This document shows positions 1 to 6,163 of a stretch of 8,660 nucleotides of DNA, in pieces. The notes beneath the pieces are model-generated. The model was not told the DNA's origin. It searched no databases and saw only the letters and a list, made by a program, of their open reading frames with translations. Source of the stretch: Planctomyces sp. (GTDB lineage Bacteria; Planctomycetota; Planctomycetia; Planctomycetales; Planctomycetaceae); assembly GCA_005809115.1 (NCBI GenBank), contig SYLK01000201.1, positions 1 through 8,660 on the forward strand. The letters run 5' to 3'. Both the position numbers and the translations under genes were made by a program. Each line of letters opens with the position of its first letter. Position 1 is the first letter of the stretch.

Positions 1-767
1 GCTTCTGGCAGGCGAATGACTCTCGTGGTGCAGCCGTCGTCATGAAGCTCAATCATGCGGTACCCCGGCGGAGCCTTCAGGAACGTCGCGACGTCGCCCA
101 GAGGGCTGAACTGCAGCCCGGTCGATGGCGTGGTCACCACCATGGCATTTCCGATCTGATGAGTCGATTCGTGATGCACATGTCCACAACAGACCAGACG
201 AATCCGCGGCTCCTGCAGCAGCAGCTCCTGCACCAGCTCCTTACCTTCAAGTCCGATCCGGTCGAGCCACACACTGCCCACGAGGACTGGAGGATGGTGC
301 ATAAACAGGACGGCCGCTGTGAGCCGATCGTCAGCCATCTGCTGCCGGATCCAGGTCACCTGTTCGGCGTCAATCCGCCCCGGCACCTGTCCCGGGACGT
401 GAGTATCCAGTCCCAGGCAGATCCAGTTTCCGGCCACAAAGCGGAAATTGATGCGTTCTGCCCCCACCCCCGCTGTGCGGTCGCCGAAGACGGAACGCAG
501 CGCGGCGCGGTCATCGTGGTTTCCCGGCACCTACCACAACCGATCAATCCAGGGGGCCAGAAGATGCCGCACAACGCGATAGGTCTCCGGAAGTTCGTCG
601 TGCGTATGGTCACCGGTAACCACAACATGGTCAATGGACTCTCCGGACTGCTGAATGTGTGCGATCACGGACGCCAGCAGCTCTCGTGTGGGGATTCCCT
701 TGAGAAGCTCGTCGGGACTGGCAAAGAGATGCAGGTCGGTCAGCTGCAGAATTCGGGTGATGGGCAT
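1..767 (-). pseudogene. cpdA: CpdA-like metallophosphoesterase, interrupted by an in-frame amber codon, 3' end off window
   Basis: Calcineurin-like phosphoesterase of the CpdA (3',5'-cyclic-nucleotide phosphodiesterase) type, a cytosolic two-metal hydrolase. Reading from the ATG at 767, the motifs come in the family order: TDLH (D11, H13), TGD (D53), VPGNHD (N83, H84), MHHPP (157-160), CGHVHHE (H196, H198), then TPST..QF and a PPGYR..ELH end that also match CpdA. About 255 codons are in the window, against roughly 275 in the E. coli protein, so only a short tail is missing. Codon 79 (531-533) is TAG. The frame is unchanged on both sides, so this is a point nonsense and not a frameshift; E. 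coli CpdA has Trp there, by recall. The first piece (78 aa) would lack most metal ligands. The GD motif is also followed by His (GDHTHD), where a hydrophobic residue is usual. No strong Shine-Dalgarno is seen. It could be a true pseudogene, a sequencing error, or a readthrough gene. The cAMP substrate is inferred from family only. Confidence 0.8.
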
Positions 768-1034
768 GTCAGTCAGGTCCCGGAAACAAAGATACCCGTT
801 TGACGTCCTGTGATCTCAACGGAAAAATGTACCACCAGCCGAGTTAACGGGAGACGATCTGCGGGCAGTGGAAGGCAAAACGCGATCATGGCTCGAAGTT
901 CCCGTCGCCGACAGTGACGCGGGAGTCTGCTGCCCTGCCCACGATCTCAGCAGACACCACCGCAGAGCAGGGTCTGCCGAGTCTTCCGGATCATTCGCGG
1001 GAGCCACTTCCATTTCCGCCAGGCGCTGAAGAGT
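768..1034. other. Gap between the CpdA-like and FGE-like genes; in-frame tail and small inverted repeat
   Basis: These 267 bp separate two minus-strand genes. Directly after the TAA of the FGE-like gene (1035-1037), the same frame stays open on the minus strand until a TGA at 816-818. Its first half reads like protein (TLQRLAEMEVAPANDPEDSA). An ATG at 1013 could start a 65-aa product but has no clear ribosome-binding site. An 8-bp perfect inverted repeat, GTCTGCTG (925-932) and CAGCAGAC (948-955), has a 15-nt loop and no following T-run, so it is a poor intrinsic terminator. No convincing promoter for the CpdA-like gene was found. Confidence 0.4.
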
Positions 1035-2273
1035 TTACTTTGCCAGGTTCCGGATCGCCATCGGCAGGTCCCTGTCCACCAGGCCCAGCACACCGCGCCC
1101 CTCGGAAAGGCGATCCTCGACATCGAACTGCAGGTCTTCCGAATCGATCTTCCAGAAATCCTCGATCGACTCGCGATCGATGATTCGTGCGGGACGGACC
1201 AGGCGAAACCCGACGCCGCGTGCCGGGTCCGTCGTATACCACCACGGACTTTTCGGCAGATTCGGGTCGTATTGTTTCCAGGCCCGGTCATCGGAGGGCA
1301 GGCGAGCGGCCGAACGGCAGCGAGCCCCCGGGAATTCCCACGATCCGCCACGGACGACGCGGGGATCCGTCTGATCCGTGCGTACCCAGTCGCTGGCAGC
1401 GCTGAGCGGCTGGTCGGCAGCGGCATACGGTCCGTAACCGTCGATGACCCATTCGGCGACATTGCCGTGCATGTCAAACAGTCCCCAGGGATTTGGCTGT
1501 TTCTGCCGCACCAGGCGGGCACCCTGCCCACCGCTGTTTTCTGAAAACCAGGCAAATTCCTCCAGCCGGGAGAGATCGTCGCCAAAATGCCACGCGGTAT
1601 CGGAGCCGGCGCGGCAGGCGTATTCCCATTCCGCTTCCGTTGGCAGCCGGTATTGCCCACCCGTGACGGCCGTCATCCATTTGCTGAACTGCCGGGCTGC
1701 ATACTGGGTCATCGTCACTGCCGGCTGGCGCGGATCGTCACCATACTCAAACGTAAAATCCGGCTCGTACAACGGAGTCGGCGCGGTGATCGCATCGAGT
1801 CGATTGTGCTCATTGACCTGCCGCAGATTCAGCGACTGGAACTCCTTGAACGAGCGATACAGCATCATGAACAGCTTGTACTGATCCCACGTCACTTCAC
1901 ACTCCGCCATCCAGAACGGTTCCACCCGGAACCGCCGCTGCGGCGTCTCATCCGACTGATGGTTCGGATCGGAATCCGGACTGCCCATCAGGTATTCACC
2001 GCCCGGAATCGGCTGCATCAGAAACGTCACGTCAGTATCCGGAATCGTCACGACATACGGGACCATCCACTGATCGCCGAGCTGCACAAAACGTCCTGCG
2101 GTCGGCCGATCAGTCACCAGACCAGGCACCGTCTTCTCGGAGTTGTCTCCGGCTGAGCAGGCCTGGGAACTCAGCAGGATGGCCGCTGCCAGACATAGCG
2201 CCGCTGCCGCTACTGACGTCATTGCCATCAATGACGTCCGGAAGATGTCGGAGAAACTGGGTCGTCGAGGCAT
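1035..2273 (-). CDS. Exported formylglycine-generating-enzyme (SUMF1/FGE-sulfatase) domain protein
   Basis: 412 aa. The N-terminus is a signal peptide: basic start, hydrophobic stretch at about 17-35, possible cleavage near 38-41. Cys39 sits in a weak lipobox-like SQAC. The FGE-sulfatase domain spans about 85-362, with GGEYLMGS (91-98), a DETPQRRFRV segment (108-117), EVTWDQY (126-132), RLPTEAEWEYACRAG (209-223), NPWGLFDMHGNVAEW (261-275), RVVRGGSW (305-312) and GVGFRLVRP (353-361). Genuine FGEs oxidise a sulfatase cysteine using a Cys pair just after GGS. Here that loop has only Cys319, and Phe occupies the first position, so formylglycine formation is unlikely. Many bacterial members are instead binding or structural proteins. 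A 50-residue acidic tail follows the domain. The ATG is 6 bp after the upstream gene's stop and in the same frame, with no strong Shine-Dalgarno, which suggests coupled translation. Function beyond the fold is unknown. Confidence 0.9.
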   Translation of the reverse strand: MPRRPSFSDIFRTSLMAMTSVAAAALCLAAAILLSSQACSAGDNSEKTVPGLVTDRPTAGRFVQLGDQWMVPYVVTIPDTDVTFLMQPIPGGEYLMGSPDSDPNHQSDETPQRRFRVEPFWMAECEVTWDQYKLFMMLYRSFKEFQSLNLRQVNEHNRLDAITAPTPLYEPDFTFEYGDDPRQPAVTMTQYAARQFSKWMTAVTGGQYRLPTEAEWEYACRAGSDTAWHFGDDLSRLEEFAWFSENSGGQGARLVRQKQPNPWGLFDMHGNVAEWVIDGYGPYAAADQPLSAASDWVRTDQTDPRVVRGGSWEFPGARCRSAARLPSDDRAWKQYDPNLPKSPWWYTTDPARGVGFRLVRPARIIDRESIEDFWKIDSEDLQFDVEDRLSEGRGVLGLVDRDLPMAIRNLAK

Positions 2274-2279
2274 TTCCGT

Positions 2280-3668
2280 CTACTCACTTTTCGGTCGCGG
2301 TCGCTGTTTGGCGGGACGCTTCCTGGCACCGCCCGGATTAAATGCCCGCTGCACCTCTTCCAGCGAGGTACTGCCCTCGACGACCACGCGCAGCGCGTCC
2401 TTCTGCAGCGTCAGCATGTTGTCGGCCACCATCTGTTTTCGCATGGCTGCCGGATCAGCGCCTTCGGCAATGACTTCCTTCATCCCTTCCGACATTTCCA
2501 GCATTTCAAACAGCGCCACGCGTCCGTAGTAAGGAGAACCATCACACTTTTCACACAGCTCCTCGATCGACTGGGCCTGAGGATCATCGGGTGGCGGAGG
2601 AGTCGGTGCGCGGTACAGCACGCTGGTTTCCGGCGGCAGGCCGAGCCGCTTCAGCAGCGGTGGACTGGGGCGAAAAGCCTGTTTGCAGTCGTCACACAGC
2701 CGACGAACCAGTTTCTGCGTCAGCACGGCCCGCAATCCGCGAATTACGGCGTCGGGCCCAATCCAGTCGATCAGCTGCTGGACGGCTTCGATGGGCGTAC
2801 TGGCCCGGATTTCCGCCACGAATGCCAGCTTGTCACTGTAATCAAACACCGTCTGAACAACGTGAGGGTCCTCAAGGCGGTCGAGAAAAATCACGTCTGC
2901 TTCGCGACGCTGCAGCCGGTCGAAGCTCAGTTCCAGGTCATGGCCCGGTTCCGGTTCAAAGTCGCTCACATTGGTCAGCTCGACTCCCGGCAGATGTGCC
3001 ATGTTGAAAACGGAGTACAGATAAGGATCGACGGAATGCAGTGTGACCACGGACAGCGTCGTGCTGCCGGATTCCGGCGGCCCGCAGATCAGAATCACAC
3101 CGCTGCGTTCCGACGTGTACTCGCGGACCCTGTTGCGGACAGACGTGGGAAGTCCCACGTCGGCCGGCCGGGAACGGATAACCTTGCGGTTCTCCACCTT
3201 GATGCGGATGCGTTCTCCACCGGTTTTCTGCGGCACACAATCCACCATCAGGTGATACGGCACGCCGTTGTATTCGGCCTTGATGCCGCCCTCCTGATTG
3301 TCGCGGCGCTTCAGGGGATCAAGACCGGCCAGCAATTTCGTCATCTGCAGCATCGCAGCACCTTTCGGCGCAGGCAGAGCAGCCACCGGATACGGTGTGC
3401 CATCAATGATGAACCGAATGGTGAGACGGTTCTCCCGAGGTTCCAGCAGGATCGTGTGAGCACGCCGTGACAGCGCATCAGAGATCATCATCTTGACCGG
3501 CAGCAGCCCCGACTGGACCAGTTTGGCGTGCGCTTTGAGATTGGCCTCGCGGCCGAACAACGGCCCCTGAAACAGAACCTGCTCGATTTCCGGTTCGTCA
3601 CTCGCCGGCGGAGACGACGACTTCTTGTCCGCCGGCTTCTTGTCTGCCGGCTTTCTGCGACCAAGCAT
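2280..3668 (-). CDS. GspE/PulE/PilB-like protein with degenerate ATPase motifs
   Basis: 462 aa, with the architecture of type II secretion/type IV pilus ATPases. The N-terminus is Lys-rich with KPADK twice (6-10, 11-15). An N2-like domain lies at about 57-160 (RRAHTILLEP, RFIIDGTPYPV, LLAGLDPLKRRD). The ATPase core is at about 170-330, and a Cys pair plus a second Cys pair (C325, C328, C372, C375) match the family's zinc site. The C-terminal domain (YYGRVALFEMLEM, GSTSLEEV) and a basic tail follow. Nucleotide motifs are eroded. Walker A is GPPESGST (196-203), with Ser202 (AGC) replacing lysine. The usual GEIRD after Walker B is DRLED (263-267). The Asp box is not recognisable, and the LHTN histidine box reads IRAS (287-290). 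The protein probably does not hydrolyse ATP like PilB; a structural or regulatory paralogue is inferred. It is the middle gene of the minus-strand operon, 39 bp after the phosphodiesterase gene. Confidence 0.88.
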   Translation of the reverse strand: MLGRRKPADKKPADKKSSSPPASDEPEIEQVLFQGPLFGREANLKAHAKLVQSGLLPVKMMISDALSRRAHTILLEPRENRLTIRFIIDGTPYPVAALPAPKGAAMLQMTKLLAGLDPLKRRDNQEGGIKAEYNGVPYHLMVDCVPQKTGGERIRIKVENRKVIRSRPADVGLPTSVRNRVREYTSERSGVILICGPPESGSTTLSVVTLHSVDPYLYSVFNMAHLPGVELTNVSDFEPEPGHDLELSFDRLQRREADVIFLDRLEDPHVVQTVFDYSDKLAFVAEIRASTPIEAVQQLIDWIGPDAVIRGLRAVLTQKLVRRLCDDCKQAFRPSPPLLKRLGLPPETSVLYRAPTPPPPDDPQAQSIEELCEKCDGSPYYGRVALFEMLEMSEGMKEVIAEGADPAAMRKQMVADNMLTLQKDALRVVVEGSTSLEEVQRAFNPGGARKRPAKQRPRPKSE

Positions 3669-3676
3669 CGGGTCGG

Positions 3677-3684
3677 TCCCTTCT
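3677..3684 (-). promoter_or_regulatory. Ribosome-binding site of the GspE-like gene
   Basis: On the minus strand AGAAGGGA lies 8 nt before the ATG at 3668. It supports this start and lies inside the 39-bp gap after the upstream gene, which fits one polycistronic message. Confidence 0.65.
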
Positions 3685-3707
3685 CTTATAATCTGGCGTT
3701 CGACAGA

Positions 3708-5117
3708 TCACACGCTGCCAAACTGAAGCTGTAACATGAGATTCCTGACGTCCCGAACATGCACAGTATCACGTTCGATTGTTCTGTCCGAGCAGATGAA
3801 CACGGGCGCATCAGTCTGCATGCGATCCGGGACCGGCAACCGACCGTGGCTGCCACGGACGATATCGGCATCGAGTCCAATCACATCCATCAGGTACCGG
3901 CAGCCGAGTTTCTTCTGCAGCAGGCGACAGGCGATCCGCAGCGCGGGCAGCCGCAGCTGTGGATCGACGAACAGCTCCGCGGGATCATAACCTGGTTTGC
4001 GATGGATATCGACAGTCCGGGCGTAATCCGGAGCCAATGCGTCATCCAGCCAGAAATAATAGGTGAACCAGGCATCCCGCCCGCTGACGGCAACCAGATC
4101 ACCCGAACGTTCATGGCTGATGCCGAAATCCCGCTGTTCCGATTTGTCCAGCACCCGCTCCACGCCCTCCAGCCGCTCCACCAGCTGCCTGACATGAGGC
4201 TGGTCGGCCGGGTTTTTCAGGTAAATTTGTGCCACCTGGTGATCCGCCACGGCGAACGCACGCGATGCGCCGCAGTCCAGCGATTCCCAGCCCGTGATTT
4301 CCCGGCGAGTTCGCAGGAAACCCTGTTCACGCAGAGCCCGATTGATATGCACGGGCCGATGAACCTCCGTGATCCCGTATTCCGATACCACCAGGATCTC
4401 CGCCCCACTGTCGCGAGCGGCATGGATCAGCTTCCCGGCCTCATGATCCAGGCGACGGATTTCGCTGCGGATTGCGGCATCATCCGGCCCCAGCCGCTGC
4501 AGTCCGTAGTCCAGGTGCGGCAGATAGACCAGCAGCAGGCTGGGACGATATTCGCGCCAGACGCTGAGGCTGGCGTCGGCAATCCAGGAGGAGCTGCGGA
4601 TGTCAGCGGTGGGGCCCCAGAAATTGAACAGGGGAAAACCGCCGTGCCGGGACTGCAGTTCCGTGGCCATGGACGAGGGTTCACTGTACAGGTCGGGCAG
4701 CTTGCGTCCGTCCGCCGGGTACGACGGGCGCGGTGTCACCGACCAGTCGACGTCAGCATACATGTTGTACCACCAGAACAGCTTTGCTGTGGTATGACTG
4801 CTGTCCCGCCGGCGCGCTGTCTGAAAGACTTTCTCGCCGCCGACGAGGTGATTCGACTGCTTCCAGAACATCACTTCCGCGAGGTCACGAAAGTACCAGC
4901 CGTTTCCCACGATCCCGTGACGCTCCGGCATCTCCCCGGTCAGCATCGTCGACTGGACCGAACACGTCACCGCCGGCAGGATGGTCGCCATCGGTCGGGC
5001 GAATCCTTCATCCCGCAGAACACGCAGACTGGGCGTATCTTCCCCGATCATGCTGGCCGTCAGCCCGACGGCATTGATGACCAGAAGTCGGCGGTGGCTG
5101 CGGGAGCGATCCGGCAT
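3708..5117 (-). CDS. Alkaline-phosphatase-superfamily (type I phosphodiesterase/nucleotide pyrophosphatase) protein
   Basis: 469 aa from the ATG at 5117. A GTG at 5129 would add four residues. Neither start has a clear Shine-Dalgarno, and I preferred ATG. No signal peptide is seen, so the protein is probably cytosolic. It belongs to the alkaline phosphatase superfamily, phosphodiesterase/pyrophosphatase branch, which cleaves phosphoester or pyrophosphate bonds with two metals and a Thr nucleophile. Visible motifs are LLVINAVGLT at the N-terminus, PAVTCSVQSTMLTG around the likely nucleophile Thr51, HGIVGNGWYF (67-76), LPHLDYG (199-205), VVSEYGI (243-249), ADHQVA (291-296), DIHRKPGYDP (370-379) and GSHGRLP (422-428). 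Compared with canonical NPP enzymes, an Asn stands where the first metal-binding Asp is usual, and SEYG replaces SDHG. From memory this pattern recurs in a widespread 'alkaline phosphatase family' subgroup, so it is not damage. It appears to be the first gene of a three-gene operon. The substrate cannot be told. Confidence 0.88.
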   Translation of the reverse strand: MPDRSRSHRRLLVINAVGLTASMIGEDTPSLRVLRDEGFARPMATILPAVTCSVQSTMLTGEMPERHGIVGNGWYFRDLAEVMFWKQSNHLVGGEKVFQTARRRDSSHTTAKLFWWYNMYADVDWSVTPRPSYPADGRKLPDLYSEPSSMATELQSRHGGFPLFNFWGPTADIRSSSWIADASLSVWREYRPSLLLVYLPHLDYGLQRLGPDDAAIRSEIRRLDHEAGKLIHAARDSGAEILVVSEYGITEVHRPVHINRALREQGFLRTRREITGWESLDCGASRAFAVADHQVAQIYLKNPADQPHVRQLVERLEGVERVLDKSEQRDFGISHERSGDLVAVSGRDAWFTYYFWLDDALAPDYARTVDIHRKPGYDPAELFVDPQLRLPALRIACRLLQKKLGCRYLMDVIGLDADIVRGSHGRLPVPDRMQTDAPVFICSDRTIERDTVHVRDVRNLMLQLQFGSV

Positions 5118-5343
5118 AGCGAAGGGCACAGCGGAAAAAAATGGCGGAAGAAGAGCAGGTCAGGTTCCGGACGTCCAATCAAACTCAGAACGTTACGGTG
5201 GCATTCGTGCTCCGCGAATGCAAGAATCAATGCCACTTTCCCGTTTGATTCGCGATGTTTCCCGGCAATTCTGCCGTTGGCGCCGTCTTCCGGGAACACA
5301 CGGTGGCTTGTTTCCTCTCCTGACATGCAAGGATCCCCGGCAG
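5118..5343. promoter_or_regulatory. Divergent intergenic region with nested inverted repeats
   Basis: These 226 bp lie between the start of the minus-strand operon and the start of the plus-strand 171-aa gene, so promoters for both should be here. No clean -35/-10 pair is visible. The middle is rich in symmetry. AATCAAAC (5177-5184) pairs with GTTTGATT (5243-5250), both perfect over 8 bp. GTGGCATT (5198-5205) pairs with AATGCCAC (5229-5236), 8 bp. GCATTCG (5201-5207) pairs with CGAATGC (5215-5221), 7 bp. The last two stems share bases and cannot form together. This could be an operator or a leader structure; function is inferred from position only. Confidence 0.4.
5329..5333 (+). promoter_or_regulatory. 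Ribosome-binding site of the 171-aa gene
   Basis: AAGGA lies 10 nt before the ATG at 5344. It decides the start: the frame is open back to 4981, but that upstream part overlaps the divergent gene on the other strand and does not look like protein. Confidence 0.55.
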
Positions 5344-5859
5344 ATGAACCGCGAAGACTTGATTCGGATGATCGGTCCGGTACAGGGTCAGACCACAGAA
5401 TACGTCCCTGTGGCCTGCCTGTTGTCCAGTGGATACGCCTGCGTCGGCTATTACAACAGCCTGCTGAATGAAGGACTGATTGACACCGTGGTCCTGCTGA
5501 ATACCCGGCTGGTCGACCTGAGACATGATGACGGTCAGTCGCGCCGAGGCCGAGTGGCCGATTTCAATGATTTCCTGCAGGATATCGTCACGAAACACTA
5601 TGCGGCTCGCGAGTCCGACGCCGGCGATGAGGCCGCTCAGGAAGAAGGCACGATTCCCCTGACCGCCATCCCTCTGAACGAAATCTCCCTCCTCTACCCC
5701 GTGGCGCACATTGCCAAGCTGCTCAAACGGCTGCGGAAAGTGGCGCACGAGGAATCACGCCATCCGGGCAATTCCCACGAAGATGACTCGATTCCGACAT
5801 TCTTTGATTTCAACAACAAGAGTATTGTCCTGAAGGCCCTGCGGACAAAGCTCTGGTAA
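5344..5859 (+). CDS. Hypothetical protein, 171 aa
   Basis: I do not recognise the family. The protein is soluble-looking, with no signal peptide or membrane helix. Residues 18-85 form a compact, well-ordered stretch (TTEYVPVACLLSSGYACVGYYN, split around Cys25 and Cys33, then LLNEGLIDTVVLLNTRLVDLR and ADFNDFLQDIV). Residues 88-103 are an acidic, Ala/Glu/Asp-rich linker. Residues 104-132 (IPLTAIPLNEISLLYPVAHIA, then LLKRLRK) look like a second structured segment, probably a helix. The end is FFDFNNKSIVLKALRTKLW. The hydrophobic, aromatic segments and bounded linker argue for a real protein. The start at 5344 is chosen for its AAGGA site and because homology-like sequence begins there. The stop is TAA. 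It is divergent from the phosphodiesterase operon and may share its control region. No function is proposed. Confidence 0.75.
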   Translation: MNREDLIRMIGPVQGQTTEYVPVACLLSSGYACVGYYNSLLNEGLIDTVVLLNTRLVDLRHDDGQSRRGRVADFNDFLQDIVTKHYAARESDAGDEAAQEEGTIPLTAIPLNEISLLYPVAHIAKLLKRLRKVAHEESRHPGNSHEDDSIPTFFDFNNKSIVLKALRTKLW

Positions 5860-6081
5860 GGACCGACCAAAAAATCAGTTGCACAAATTTTCTGTTCAGG
5901 GAAGCGGAGCGCCCCCTGACCAGAGTCACGCGGGTGTGTGACAGCGGCTGGACCTGAATGTTTCGTTTTGACCGTAAAATGGCTGCATGAAATCATCGGC
6001 CAGCTGATGAACTGATCCAGCGAATCCGCATTCGAGGTGCAGGATTCATGCGGCCGACGTTTTCCTGAGTTTGTTCAACTG

Positions 6082-6143
6082 ATTTCCTGGCCGGTCCGAA
6101 GGCGCGACAGAACACCAGCCACCCGCGCGGTCTGCCAGGAAAT
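6082..6143 (+). repeat. Inverted repeat with 10-bp perfect arms in the leader of the fusion gene
   Basis: ATTTCCTGGC (6082-6091) is perfectly complementary to GCCAGGAAAT (6134-6143). Inside, GCGCG (6102-6106) can pair with CGCGC (6124-6128), giving a long imperfect hairpin. The outer arm ends 5 nt before the GAGAGGA ribosome-binding site. That placement would let the structure affect translation start if the transcript begins upstream. Some 10-bp repeats are expected by chance in a window this size, so a function is only suggested. Confidence 0.45.
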
Positions 6144-6148
6144 TCAGC

Positions 6149-6155
6149 GAGAGGA
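6149..6155 (+). promoter_or_regulatory. Ribosome-binding site of the protease fusion gene
   Basis: GAGAGGA is 8 nt before the ATG at 6164, the clearest Shine-Dalgarno in the window. It fixes the start even though this leaves an unusually long n-region before the signal peptide core. Confidence 0.7.
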
Positions 6156-6163
6156 CGAGAGTT

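Larger units (their letters stand above)
5860..6163. other. 304-bp intergenic region upstream of the protease fusion gene
   Basis: No gene is seen here; all short ATG frames stop within a few codons. After the 171-aa gene, TCAGGG (5896-5901) pairs with CCCTGA (5914-5919), but no T-run follows, so it is a weak terminator candidate at best. A TTGACC at 5968-5973 has AATCAT 17 nt downstream, a poor -10. At 6021-6034 CGAAT and ATTCG flank a 4-nt loop; this overlaps GAATCC/GGATTC and CCGCAT/ATGCGG pairings up to 6053. The most substantial structure is the hairpin at 6082-6143, listed separately. Confidence 0.45.

Noticed and set aside
356..634. Apparent frameshift in the CpdA-like gene, suggested by a minus-strand frame overlapping the 78-aa piece
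   Set aside because: Translating by hand shows GNHD, HHPP and CGHVHHE in the same phase as the N-terminus. The only lesion is the TAG.
42..803. 253-codon plus-strand open frame over the CpdA-like gene
   Set aside because: It is antisense to conserved metallophosphoesterase motifs on the minus strand. Being open there does not make it a gene.
789..819. TTGAGA and TATCTT as a promoter for the CpdA-like gene
   Set aside because: The spacing is 19 nt and both boxes are poor matches, which is not enough to call a promoter.
3687..3692. Perfect TATAAT on the plus strand
   Set aside because: No plus-strand gene follows it, and no -35 box is seen at the right distance. It lies in the 39-bp gap of a minus-strand operon.
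3759..5471. 570-codon plus-strand open frame antisense to the phosphodiesterase gene
   Set aside because: It is a GC-rich shadow of a gene with recognisable family motifs, and its translation is low-complexity with no domain.
5896..5919. Intrinsic terminator after the 171-aa gene
   Set aside because: The stem is only 6 bp with a 12-nt loop and has no T-run on either strand.
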